Positions 12,601 to 24,008 of a DNA stretch of 64,000 nucleotides are shown here, one piece after another. Both the position numbers and the translations under genes were made by a program. The notes under the pieces were generated by a model, which made no database searches, was not told the DNA's origin, and saw only the letters and a program-made list of their open reading frames with translations. Each line of letters starts with the position of its first letter. Position 1 is the first letter of the stretch. Source of the DNA: Chlamydoabsidia padenii (Eukaryota > Mucoromycota > Mucoromycetes > Mucorales > Cunninghamellaceae); NCBI GenBank assembly GCA_025330725.1, contig JAIWND010000008.1:310001-374000 (forward strand). Reading direction: 5' to 3'.

Positions 12601-13983
12601 GGTGACATGTGCGTCTATATGGCGGAAAGTCCCAAGGAAGTCCGTGATATCAAAAAGATGGCAAGTATAATAAAATAAAGCATGCTTCAATATATAAACT
12701 AACTGTGTTTAATTTGATTTTTATTTTGTTTTGTAGAACTCTGTTTATGCATGGCAAACCATTCATGCTATGCGCAATTCTCGTATGACCCGACCACAAT
12801 CACCAGCACCCTTATTCAAAAGTAATACAACTCAACAGCTTTTATGTGATCAGGCCGAACAATCGATGAAGGACAGTCTCGCCACAGCAACATTCCAACT
12901 ACCATCTCCGATGCTCAAACAGCAACTACCTTTACTATCTACGCCTGGCATTCAACAGACTACTGTCTCTAGTACCAACAAGAAGATATCACAACCAATC
13001 GCGACCATTGCCACTGATTTTGAAACAGTGACAACAACAAGACCACCTATTGAGACACGACCATCCAACTCTACCGGGACTTCTTCTCTAGACTCGGCCA
13101 CTTCTTCTACCTCATCCTCTGGCGGTCGACCTCACCACCAAAGATACAGGATTCGAAAATTACCCTCGACACGACATGCATTGCTAACTGGCAGTAGAAC
13201 GTTGATTGCACGACTGGGGCAAGCTTACGATGAAGATCAGCCCAAAACAATGGAACCTTCTCTACCTTTATGCTACTTGTTGGACGAACCTGTACATCTT
13301 CCTGATGTCATCATTGATTCTTCTGATGGCTTGAATGGTCATATCTTGGTTTGCTTACAAGAAAGTGTCACTAATATCTTTAAATTTATCTACAACTTGC
13401 GGTAAGTATTTTTTTTTTTTTTTGATTCTTTTGGATGATGCAATGTGTATTAATTTGATAAATGTTTATTCTAGGTCACCATACTTGAAAAGGAATGATC
13501 TTCGGGATATAGTCATCTTGTGTACCACTCCACCGAATCTGAAAATGTTTGAACTACTCAATCGCTTCCCAAAGCTTTACTTTATGATTGTAGGTTGATT
13601 AATGAAAGACCATACAAAGTAATACTAAACGTCATTTTTTTATATATAGGGGAACTCTCGGTATCCTGATGACCTTTTGAGGGCGGGAATTAAAAAAGCC
13701 CAACAAGTGGTGGTGATGAGGTAAAGAAAAGAAAAAAAATATGTCATGTGTTATTTAACTTGTTTTTTTTCCCTTTGACAGTGAAAAAGAATCTTCTGAC
13801 AGGTGTGAAAGAAGCTCTGACAGCCCTGCGATGTAAGTGCCGATCTATTTTGACTTTGATCGATAAAGCTAATAACTTTTTTTGTAGTATGACAAGTCAC
13901 CTGATGGACCTCCTTATTCCCGAATACAACCTTGACATGTTTCGTATTGTCAACCTTAGTAAGTATTATAACAAACAAACAAA

Positions 13984-14018
<35 letters not shown>

Positions 14019-14553
14019 GGGATGGATACTAAAACATTCACTAATTTTTTTTTTTTTTTTTTTTGACCTAGATGAAAAATCCAACATCCGATTCATGCAG
14101 CTACTTCAAGGAAAAGATGTGGCGGAAGAAATTGATGTCTTTTATACTCCAGCCTATGCAGCAGGCGAAGTGGTAGTGGACAGTTTGATCAGCAACGTAT
14201 TACTCAGTCAAACATTCTACAAACCAGATATAGTCTCGATCATCAAGGCGCTTTGTGGAATGCCTGGACCTGCTTACTATGGTGATGCTATTACTGAAGA
14301 TATATCCACTCTGTCTACTGCCTCGATGCATGCTCCTCATTTGACATCCATACCCATGCCGGACGCCTTTGTTGGAATGACCTTTGCCAGTCTATTTGAT
14401 GCACTTTTATTGGATCATGGCATACTCGCTATGGGTCTATTCCGTGCCCCTGATGAAGATACCGGGAATGAATTACCCTTTGTCTATGCTAATCCTGTCC
14501 CTTCCTTGATCCTTCGATCCAGTGATAATGTCTATGTATTGGCTGCACGATGA
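9664..14553 (+). CDS. BK (Slo1)-type calcium-activated potassium channel alpha subunit
   Basis: Membrane K+ channel with cytosolic gating ring. I rebuilt 21 exons: 9664-10004, 10081-10203, 10280-10394, 10483-10654, 10708-10827, 10907-10987, 11039-11177, 11239-11279, 11336-11452, 11506-11609, 11678-11803, 11864-11887, 11960-11996, 12056-12423, 12490-12660, 12737-13401, 13475-13589, 13650-13720, 13782-13832, 13888-13958, 14072-14553. All phases close, giving 1177 residues, in the BK size range. A basic, Ser-rich N-terminus is followed by several hydrophobic segments and the selectivity filter TLSTVGYGD near residue 375. RCK1 follows (LNVIFLDDNPP, NRYDEPWQAQ), then a long Ser/Thr linker in exon 16, RCK2, and a typical end (LRSSDNVYVLAAR). 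I see no aspartate-run calcium bowl. Four introns use GC donors (exons 1, 6, 10, 15). A poly(A) signal region lies at 14626-14638. Confidence 0.9.
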
Positions 14554-14712
14554 TTAGTTTGATCCCCCCCCCTTTTATACACCAATATAGCTATTATCTC
14601 CCCCTTCATATTTTAGATAGTTTTAAATAAATAAATAAAACATCAATAATCAAACAAACGGGTGTTTTTTTTTTATTATTATAATAACAATTGTGTCTAT
14701 ACTACAATTAAG

Positions 14713-15906
14713 CTAAACATCCCAACCTTCTTCACCTGTGTATTCCAGTTTTTCGACTTGATAAAATGCTGTCATGCCCGCCTCAAAATGAGAAGCTACA
14801 TGACAATGAAATAGCCACTGACCTTCATTATCAGGCACCATTTCCAAGACTTCAAAGCTAACCGGCATCAAATCCACCACATCCACACGATGGCCTCGGT
14901 ACAGCAAACTTGCCCCATGCCAATGCGCAGTATGCATATCGTCGTCTTCCAAACCAAACGTCAATATATACCACCGCACCGGACGTCCATAATACAACCT
15001 GATATCGGGATTATTGTTGAATAGATACCCATTGATGTGATACATTCGATTGGATTCCAAAAACCTATCATCCGTGCGCATCATTTGTTCCAAGTCGGTG
15101 TCGGTCATGTTGCTCTGTTGTCGTGCCGTCGTCGGTAAATAGTTGGATAAGCCTTCGTCCGTGGTCATCATCATGGTGAATACTTCTTGTACCGGCAGAG
15201 AGGCAAACATGCTGTGGGGTGATGGTTTGACAAGGTAGCCTGGTTGGTAAATGACAATGGGACCCACCAGACCCGCATTCAGGTCCACTAACGGATTGGC
15301 TTTGGAGAGATAGACCCAGAGTAGAGACGACTGATTAGGTGGGAAAGTGAGATCTTGAGGAATGTCCCAGACATAATGGAAGCCTTGTTGCGAATGGACG
15401 ACTTGGCCGGGAGTGGTTGAGTTTGTTGGTACAAGTGTATGTGGGTGAAGACTACATGGATGGCTGGCCCTATTAAAAAAGTCAACCTGAATACGATCAC
15501 CAGCTAGAAGAAGAGAGTGAGAAGAATGTGTGGGGGGGGGGCTTCACTTTTTTTTTTTTTTACCTTCAGCTTTGATAACAGGACCCATAAAGCCAAGAGC
15601 AGAATCGTGAGCAACAGGAATGGTGAAGGTCGAGTCAGTATATTGTCGATAGATGGCTTTTCGATAAATCGTACCCAATCGAGTGGCGTTACGAGCAGTA
15701 TAGAGATCGGCCATATAAGTTTCATTTAGAGGTTTGTCTCGAAGATTATCCCATTGTTGTGGCGCATAGTTCCAATCCACTTCTTCGGCTGCGATATAAT
15801 AGTGTCGTGTCGTCCTTGGCAAAGTGGGTGCACCAGTTGATATGGATATAATGACTGTTAGCCATAAAAAGAGTGAGGTGAAAAACGTAAAAAGTATGGG
15901 AATCAT
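14713..15906 (-). CDS. two-domain multicopper oxidase, ceruloplasmin/hephaestin-like
   Basis: Copper oxidase, probably a secreted or surface ferroxidase-like enzyme. Two exons (complement of 15564-15906 and 14713-15503) give 377 residues. A signal peptide (FTFFTSLFLWLTVIIS) precedes a ceruloplasmin-type start (YYIAAEEVDWNYAP). The first cupredoxin domain carries SLHPHT. The second carries HTAHWHG and, at the end, WLFHCHVASHFEAGM, the His-Cys-His...His...Met ligand set for type 1 and trinuclear copper. Ordinary laccases have three domains (about 500-600 residues) and ceruloplasmin six, so this is a two-domain form, which may need to oligomerise to build its trinuclear sites. The C-terminus has no GPI or membrane segment. 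It is tail-to-tail with the K+ channel, with 159 bp between stops. Confidence 0.85.
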
Positions 15907-16130
15907 TAAAAAGGAAGAAGAAGAATTTGTTTTTTAAGACCCAAGGTTGACTTTTTTATGTTTCCAACAATGTCCGAATCCCGACATAGACCTGTTTGTA
16001 TGCACCATCGAATGAGTATATTTATTAGTGAAGTGAATATAAAGAGAGAGAAAGAGAGAGAGAGGCTACTAAAAACACTGGTAAAGATAGAGGATATAAA
16101 TTAAACACAGGGTGGTTGTAGAGTACTATA

Positions 16131-17570
16131 TTAGTTAAGAATATTATTGACTCGCATCAACGAAGGGTTCAATAAAGGATCCAGATCCAATTTTGTATTC
16201 TCTTGTTGCTGCTGTTGTTGCTGTTGTTGCTGCCGTTGTTGATGATAATGTGTCAAGGATTGGAAGATGGGTGGCGTGTTCATATGATCGGTTTCTGGTG
16301 ATCCTGGCGAAGTAGAACCCCGTACGGAACTTGTTTTAGAGCTAGTGGAGGCCATACTAATGTCAGGTTGAAGCCCGTCATAGGATCGTTTCAGGCGAGA
16401 CCCAAAGTAACCTTCGGATTTGGTTGGGTCCATGATGGTGGTATAATGTCCCTGTTCTTGAGTAGTAGAATAGAATGGTACCAGGCTGTTAAAGTCGATT
16501 TCTTCTACACTTTGCGGTTCAATGTGGCCACTAGAGATGGAGCAATTAGATGACTTTTGCGTCATGGATGTGTTGCTGGTGCTGGTACTTAGTGATGGGG
16601 CTAATACTTGTCGACATTGTCGCTGTTGTTGTTGTTGTTCTTGTTCTTGATGCCAGTATTCAATACTACCCAAGAATCCGCTATCCAGTATTTGTCGTCC
16701 AAAGCTTGTGTTGTTTAATTGATCAATGTCCACCGTCCAGTATCCACCTTTGGTACCCTTTTTACCATTATCTTGTAATCGAGCCACTTTTCGGAAGCAA
16801 CGGTTTAGTGATAGATTATGGCGTATGGTGTTCTTTTTATCGAGTCGGGGTAATAAAAAAAAAAGTGAAAGAGAAGGGAAAAAATTAACCTCCGATTACA
16901 AGTACTTTTTACAAAAGTGTGTGGAGATTTTTACCTGCCAACCAGTTTCATTGGCTTCATATAAATGTGGGTATCTTGTTTGGACCCATTCATATATTTC
17001 ACGCAGGGTCATTTTTTGTTCTTGAGAAGTTAGGATAGCTTGGGCTATCAAGGAAGCATAAGAATGAGGCGGTCTTCTACGTTTACGCATAGGGCGGGGT
17101 TTTAAAACTTCTGTCATTGCTGCCTCCCTTTGGTTAGGCTGTTGGGCAGGTGGTGGAGGCTGCTGTTGCTGTTGATAGTACATGGTGTTATTATCACTGG
17201 TATTGTAAAACATGGGTGATGAAAAGTGTGCAGGAGTAGTAGTAGCGAAAGGGTGATGATGATTGATCTGTCCTTGTTGTAAAGACTGATGATCTGCTGC
17301 AAAAGGATTAATATGAGGTCTCACACGAAATCCATCAAAAGAGGTTTGACCAAAGTCCGCTCCGGGATAAAATCCCGAGCCCAATGCATTAGTAGTACTA
17401 TCATTGCTCCCATTCTCTTTTGACGTTTTCCAAGTGGGTGGCAGTAATCGCATAACATCTTTTTCCAATAAGGAATGAACTGATGATTGATCTTGTGGTT
17501 GGTCCATCATTGAACCATCATTATTGGGTGGATGATTATATCTCATACCTGGCAAGTGAAGATCAGACAT
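16131..17570 (-). CDS. forkhead-box transcription factor
   Basis: Nuclear DNA-binding regulator. Two exons (complement of 16935-17570 and 16131-16832) give 445 residues. The forkhead domain spans about residues 165-255, with [15 protein letters not shown] at its start and the recognition helix [13 protein letters not shown] right after the single intron, followed by GGYWTVD. A basic patch ([10 protein letters not shown]) directly precedes the domain and may be the nuclear signal. The flanks are low complexity, with poly-Gln/Pro before the domain and long Gln runs after it. No FHA domain is visible, so it is not of the Fkh1/2 type. Targets cannot be read from sequence. Confidence 0.93.
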
Positions 17571-18665
17571 GGAGAGGGAGGGTGAAAAGAGAAGAAAGAG
17601 AGAAAGTAGGAGATATCTTTTTATTCACATATATATTCATTTCATCAGCTTGTTTTCGAACGGAAATTATAATGAAAGCTTATATACAGAAGGGAAATTA
17701 AACTAACTTCTCAATCGAGGCAGATGAGATTACGAAGCAATTTCATTGTCGGGTATTGAAATGTGGGGAGGACATTTATGCAGATTTCTCAAGCGAGGAT
17801 CCGATTTTTTTTTTTTTTTTACTAAAGTGAATAATGTTCATGCAGCAAACTCGGATGCATAAAGTTTAAAAAGGAGATATCTACATATCTTGATAAGTAT
17901 CAGATGAAACAAGAGAATGACAATCATCTTGAGGAAAATAAAATGGTCTCAAAGTAATATAAATGAACTGGTTCTTCTTTTTTGAGAAAGTTTAGTTTAT
18001 TATAACTGATTGTGACTATATGAGGTAAAGTACTTGAATGGGAAGCTACTCGAGAAAAGAATCTATAATTGTTCTTTTTCTTTTTTTTTGTTTTGTTTAA
18101 AGGGGATCGATAGGTCAAGTATTCGATCTGTCTGATACTCAAATAAAGTGAAGGTAGTAAGACTTGGCATTTCACAGGTGAAAAGGGAGTAAGTAGTACA
18201 TGACGATGGTCCGTGATGCACACAATAGCATGATTTTTTTATTCCATCGGGGGATTGACATTTGACAGGCCTTGTTTCTGCACCGCCTAGGCTCCCTTGC
18301 ATATTCAAACGCCGCCGATGGTTGATTCATGCAATTTTGATCCCCGCCGATGGAATACGCATGATCCCTCATCGTGATCCTTCTCCCCCAACTTTTCTAT
18401 CTTCCCGTATATAGAAAGGTTCTCTTTTTTTTTCATAGTCAGTGTATAAAGTTCGAAGGACAATAGTGTACCACCATGTTTCTTCATATAAAAAGTAAAC
18501 TTAAAACTTGTTTTCCTTTTTCTTTTTCTTTCTATACTTTTCGATTTTTTTTTTCGATTCTTTGACTTGACTAAAAAAGACATTTTATCGATTTTTCTTC
18601 CTTTTGCCATATTTTAACGCATTTACTCTTTCCCTCCTTCTCTCACTCTTTACTTTACTAATACT
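17571..18665. other. divergent promoter region, forkhead / bZIP
   Basis: About 1.1 kb between two divergent transcription factor genes, with no supported gene. It holds two copies of CGCCGATGG 36 bp apart (near 18311 and 18347), a T run at 17806-17820 and several pyrimidine-rich stretches upstream of the bZIP start. Confidence 0.45.
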
Positions 18666-19833
18666 ATGAACTACCAAGGTAAGTGCAGACGATATGAAAA
18701 TTTCAAATGACACCAAAACCGGGAAAAATGATACTAATACTTGTTTACTTGGCTAGATAACTACTTACTTGACTCTGGTTTTTCTACCGAAAACAGCATG
18801 GTGAATGGCGTTAGTAATATCAGCCCAAATTATGGATCCATGCTATCGAAATATGACTACATACAACAGCCTACCTCCTTATCATCTGCATCCGCGTCCT
18901 CCTCCTTTTCATCAGGATCATCATCATCTAGTACCTCGGGTTCATTCGCCTTTACCGAACCATCATCATCTTTTATACCCACAACATCACCACTACAGAT
19001 AAAAGAGGAAGATTATGATGATGATACATTGGATTTATTCATGCCATTGCCACCAAAAGCGAAACCACCTTCCTCAAAAGGGTCAGGCGTCAAGAAATCC
19101 AGCCAGGGTGGAAGAAAACGAAGCATTATCTTTGAACAGGAAGAAGCGGAGATTCAAAGAAAAGAATTTTTAGAACGCAATCGAATCGCTGGTAAGTGAG
19201 AAAGAAAAAAAAAAAAAAAAGATCGATCGAGATCTGGTGGAGACGGAAGAGGATGATCATTTTAATGTCCGCTGATGCTTTTTTTCTTTCTTTTTCTAAA
19301 ACCTTCTTTTACTTTATAGCTTCCAAATGTCGACAAAAGAAGAAACAATGGATGAAAGGTTTAGAAAGCAATTATGAAAAGTTATCAACACAGAATCAAC
19401 GATTACGATCCATGGTGATGCTATTCCAAGAAGAAGTCAATGCCTTGAAGACAGAATTGTTGACTCGTAACGGAGTATGTTCATGCACAGATATGGTAAT
19501 CTATAGAACAAAAAAAAAAAAAAAAACAAATTGAATTTGACAGAGAAAAAAAAAAAAAAAAGTGGACTTGGAACTAATTTGACCTCCTCCCCCCTTTATT
19601 TTTTTGTCTTCCTACAGCGCACCTATTACCATAACAATAATACCGTATCGACGATGGACCCTCGAAACTCTTTCACACATGCAAATTATGTACCAACATC
19701 CCAATCTATGACCATGTCAATGCCGACCACCACCACATTGCCTTCCGTATCACCACCAGAGCCAAACGACTTTTTACCAAACAACACACTCCCCCCACTT
19801 TCCTTATCTCTTCCACCTTATTTGAATGAATAA
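18666..19833 (+). CDS. bZIP transcription factor, ATF/CREB-type
   Basis: Four exons (18666-18678, 18757-19191, 19320-19495, 19618-19833) give 279 residues. The basic region ERNRIAASKCRQKKKQW, around residues 143-160, is split by an intron between the two Ala residues. It is followed by a leucine zipper (LESNYEKLSTQNQRLRSMV) to about residue 195. This basic region is the ATF/CREB/Atf1 type that binds CRE-like sites, usually linked to stress responses. The N-terminus is Ser-rich and acidic with a possible activation patch (EEDYDDDTLDLFMPLP). A short Cys pair, CSC, follows the zipper, and the C-terminus is Pro/Thr-rich. The first coding exon is only four codons, as often seen for starts in this window. 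Confidence 0.93.
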
Positions 19834-20339
19834 TTAAATACCATCACTATTATAAAATCATCTGTGCATCACCAGCCAGTTAAACACTAAACCCACCAAT
19901 CACCCCTTCCCAATCACTTTTATATACACAATACAATAGTAATCACCTTTTTTATTATAAGCATCATCATTATGGCCAACCCCAATCATTTTAGTCAGTT
20001 TATATTTACTAGTTATACTTTATTATGCCAACCCAATTATTTATTCTATACTGATATCACATACTATCCTACTGTAAATAAAAAACGCTTTTTCAAATCT
20101 TCCATGAGGATCGCTACCCAATGCTTTTTTTTTTTTTTTTTTTTTTTTGTGATCCCTGAATCCATGCAAGTAGCTCCGGTATATTTGATCCCGTTATTGA
20201 ATCTAGACAATGGCTCCATTACATTCGATGTCCTGCATAAAGGGATGCGTTATTTTTATTCCACTTGTTATCAATGCTTTCTTTTAACTATAAAAAGAGA
20301 AGAATAATGTTAGTGATTATCAAATTAGAGTATAGACGT

Positions 20340-21650
20340 AAGGAGGTCTTACTTTTTAAAAGTCAGCTTAGTGGTATCTAGGCCATGCTATTGTTGTGTG
20401 ATTCTTGTCGTCCTTTAGTTTGCCAAGTAATCAAACCGAGTCAGGTGTCTTGGGATTATAACCAGCAGTCTTGTCAACAAGCTTCAAGTGCATTGACGAG
20501 CCACACGACCAAAAGGAGATGGGATCGATGACCTTCTAACCCAATGTGCGATTGCCGTGAGAGGTGTATTGACTAAACAAATAAAAGAATGATAATGTTT
20601 GTTGAATTCCATTCCGTTTCTCTCTTACCTACTTACTTTTTTTCCCAACCAGAGTTCCCACTAACATGATCTATGCATCAAGATTACGCCCTAGAGTTCG
20701 ATTACCACCATGTCGATCTAAGCGCCTTGTAAAGTACGATCCATCTTGAGTCACCACAATATTACATCGGATAACCTCCCTTTATTGATCGATGGCTTCG
20801 GTCTTGGCCACGTGAATAGTTCTACGGAATCCATCGGCATTGGGCACATCTAATTATAGTAAGGTAGAATGTTAGTCATTCAAACACCGCATAAACCATT
20901 CCTTTGCCTTCACTTACATTCGAATTTGATCATCAGACTTTGAATGTTTATTTTTCCAACAACTAATGAGTCTTGATAGTATATGCAACAGATTCCTCTT
21001 GACCTTTATGTTTATCATCAAAGTTGGACCCCAACACCAAGCAGATAACCACCAGAATATTCAATGAGCGATTTGCGTTGATAGGATGGATATTCAGTCT
21101 AAAATATTTGATGTTGTCATTGACCATCAAAAAAAAAGCCGATCTAGATCGAAGACAAGGGTTAGTCCAATTAGGAAAGAGTCTATAACATTCCCCATAT
21201 CGGATCGACCTTTCGGACAATCCTATTCCCGTCAGTTTTTTTTTTTTTTTTTTACCCTTCATGACCAGAGCACCTTGATGAGTTTGCGGTTCCCCTACTT
21301 GACCACAATCAAACTATTTTCATTTTGTTCAGATGAGTAAGGAGGCCTGTTGTTAAATCGGCACCCAAAGAGGAAATATCCCCTCATGCTGCGACAAATT
21401 TGAATTATCACCGTGACCCAATGTGAGGTTTTCGTCTGATTTTTTGCGATGGACTAAAAGAAGGGAGGGGGATGGTACATCAGTGATGTTAGTAAAATCG
21501 TTTATCTTTATACCTTTAATTTATTACCATCTGTTTCGCGAGACGAAGAGAAGCCACCAGCCAATAAAAGTATTGAGCGGACATCAAGTACGATCAGAGC
21601 CATTCTTGCTCGAATCATTGCCATCAGTAAATGAGATCAAGTTCCAGTAG
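20340..21650 (-). pseudogene. decayed gene remnant, possibly HSP70-like (HSPA12 type)
   Basis: Read on the minus strand, this stretch gives runs of natural-looking protein broken by stops. Examples, in order: IRARMALIVLDVRSILLLAGG followed by FSSSRE near 21600; NANRSLNILVVI near 21050; DVPNADGFRRTIHVAKTEA, a stop, then REVIRCNIVVTQDGSYFTRR near 20740-20860; SFWSCGSSMHLKLVDKTAGY near 20450. The LLLAGGFSSS block resembles the VGGF step of the HSP70/HSPA12 ATPase fold, which is my only basis for the family guess. Stops, frame changes and a T run rule out an intact gene. Alternatively it may be the relic of an unrelated lineage-specific gene. Confidence 0.35.
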
Positions 21651-22328
21651 TATCGTCTTTTTTTTTTCACCATGATATAATATCCGTCCATTGTCCCTGA
21701 CCCCCTTTTCATTACGTAAAAGGCAAAACACCTTGACCAGCTATTGCTCCCCCCCCCCTTGCGGGAGAGATTCCCAACTAAATATAGTGATATTTGCCAA
21801 ATAAAGTCAGTCCACTTAATATTCTACTACAAGTTGACTTGTGTCGGTTACTTACCATTACCAAAACAAAAGTCTGAAGGCAACGAAACTTTTGCCATCT
21901 TTGCGTTGCCTAAAGATAAAAGGTGTTATTAATACAGGTTCCACCAATTCGGTCATATTCCAGGACATTTCACTTACCTATACAAGTGCATTGATTAGGG
22001 TAATCCGCAAGCTTTATAAAAACAAGACCAGAGTAGTTTCATAGCTTCCTAAACAAACAACAAGAAGACACATAGTTGGTGACGCAAAATGTTTGTGATA
22101 AGACGAGTGAGGACTTGATTGTTTCAAATAGAGACAACATGTAAAGCAGAACAATTAAGAGCACAGTAAAAAGATGGAGTTACCTGGTAATGTCAAAGAG
22201 TATATTAAACCCAAGGCGAAGTTTAAAACAAGTAGTTGTTAATAGCAAAAAAAAAGAAAAAAAAAAAAAAAAAAGAAAAGGGCAAACAAAAGAAGGATAA
22301 AAAGAAAAGAAAACGGTTTCAAGAATGT

Positions 22329-22343
22329 GGCGGGATTTGAAAA
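22329..22343 (+). promoter_or_regulatory. recurrent motif, exact CGGGATTTGAAA
   Basis: GGCGGGATTTGAAAA in the gene-poor region, no adjacent intact gene. Confidence 0.5.
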
Positions 22344-22596
22344 TGACTAGCGAGAGTGAATTGATGCCTGCTTGGATTGACATTTTTGAATGAAATGGAT
22401 TTAACTTGCTAGAGTACATTTAAATCAATATCTATGGCTACCATATGTTGTTTGTATTATTGAATTCTTTTCCCCCAAGAAATCAGACAGTTTCACTGTC
22501 GTATTGAGAAATAAGGAATCAATGCAACTCGAGTAGTTTACAAACGGCCTACATTTTGGATCACTTGATTCCTCTACCAATATTTATTCTCTTTTT

Positions 22597-22598
<2 letters not shown>

Positions 22599-22629
<31 letters not shown>
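22599..22629. repeat. poly(A) homopolymer, about 31 nt
   Basis: Uninterrupted A run in the gene-poor region. Confidence 0.9.
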
Positions 22630-22631
<2 letters not shown>

Positions 22632-23298
22632 GTGCTCTGAAGGATGAGTTTGTAAGGTGATCATGCAAAAAGAGTTGTCGGACGTTAAAAATGAACTCCG
22701 TGCTCAAGGATTCTTTTTCTGAAATGTTAAAACAAAGAGACTAGATGTAAAAGGCACAATCAGCATTCCATCAAACCATTTATTGTTCATTAGTTAGTTG
22801 ATATGTACCCATGTGCCAATGAGCTCTAACTTGGAGATGGATTAGAGCGACAGTAGAGTACTTACCTTGAGAAAAAGCATATTCAGATCCCGCAAGTCTA
22901 CAGTCACTGTAAGGATTCCCAAGATCCGGATTCTTAGCGCCCCTATGATAATAGAACCGTAAAGGAGACAAGTACTCATACTGTTGTGGCTATCAGGTCC
23001 AGCTCAAGATGATACCGATTGGTAATAGTGATCTTTTCCCCCTTCTCCTAAATCCATCCCTCAGCACCAAAACCCTTCCCCACCCGAATTTCCCCACCAC
23101 TTCTCCTCACTCAATCGCCAACTGGTGCTAATGATTAAAGTGGCCAAGTTTTTTCCAAATTCAATTCCCAACATAATTTACTAAATACACCAAGTCTCTA
23201 ACTCTTTGTGTCAGTTCACAGCAAGTTAAAGATGTTTTGAGCTCGCCATTACGTTCTCAATGGCAATGCAAAAAAAAAAAAAATGAAGCGGATATAAA

Positions 23299-23311
23299 TT
23301 TCAAATCCCGC
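23299..23311 (-). promoter_or_regulatory. recurrent motif, exact, inverted
   Basis: TTTCAAATCCCGC on the plus strand, in the gene-poor region. Confidence 0.5.
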
Positions 23312-23562
23312 ACACCCACACACTTTCTAGGCTCATAGTATAGTCTGATACGAAAGCAACATTACCCAACCAATAAACCTAGCGGCTACGGGTATTCAAT
23401 ATGGCACTCAAAACATACTTTACTAGGAAATCCAGGCTTCCTCTCATCAGAAAAGAGATCCACAAACGCAGTTTGCAACAGGAAATGTGAGATTGATATA
23501 GTCCTTTGTGATATCACAACAGCATTGACATATTTAGTAAATAGGCATCATCAAAAAGAGTG

Positions 23563-23566
<4 letters not shown>

Positions 23567-23604
<38 letters not shown>
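23567..23604. repeat. poly(T) homopolymer, about 38 nt
   Basis: Uninterrupted T run in the gene-poor region. Confidence 0.9.
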
Positions 23605-23605
<1 letters not shown>

Positions 23606-24008
23606 TTAGTGTTAGTGGAATCCCTGCCTGCATAAACCTCAAAATACACATTGATGCCGAAACCGCGATCGGAAAAGAAGGGTGAGCATAGTTGTTATCA
23701 AGGTGCCGCATAATGACAAAAGAGATGCGATTACGTTTGATCTCCTTTATTGCCAACATCCCTACAGCAAGAGGCGTATAAACATTAAAACGTCAACCAT
23801 CTATTTATAAAATCAAACAGGAGTCAAAGCCATTTCAATCATTTTGTTATTGTTTTTGGTTAAAAGAATCACATTTTATTTGTATTGTACATTCAAAAAA
23901 GTGGATAAAAAAGAGGAGGGAGATGCAAACCACTATTGGATATGACAAGCTATACAGGTAGGGGGGGAGAAGATGAGGAGGGGATGAAGAAAGTTAAAAA
24001 AAAAACAA

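Larger units (their letters stand above)
19834..24008. other. 4 kb gene-poor region with decayed coding remnants and homopolymers
   Basis: No intact gene found. The minus strand holds several short protein-like blocks interrupted by stops and frame changes (see 20340-21650), an isolated exon-like block ending in a good donor near 22860-22990, and another near 23600-23760. Homopolymers occur at 20124-20148, 22599-22629 and 23567-23604. Exact CGGGATTTGAAA copies lie at 22331-22342 and, inverted, at 23299-23311. Confidence 0.5.

Noticed and set aside
16550..17025. Plus-strand frames over the forkhead gene
   Set aside because: Antisense of Gln/Ser repeats and the intron. No start context or domain.
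17091..17108. GGGCGGGGTTTTAAAAC similar to the recurrent motif
   Set aside because: Lies in forkhead coding sequence (basic patch before the domain), so coding constraint explains it.
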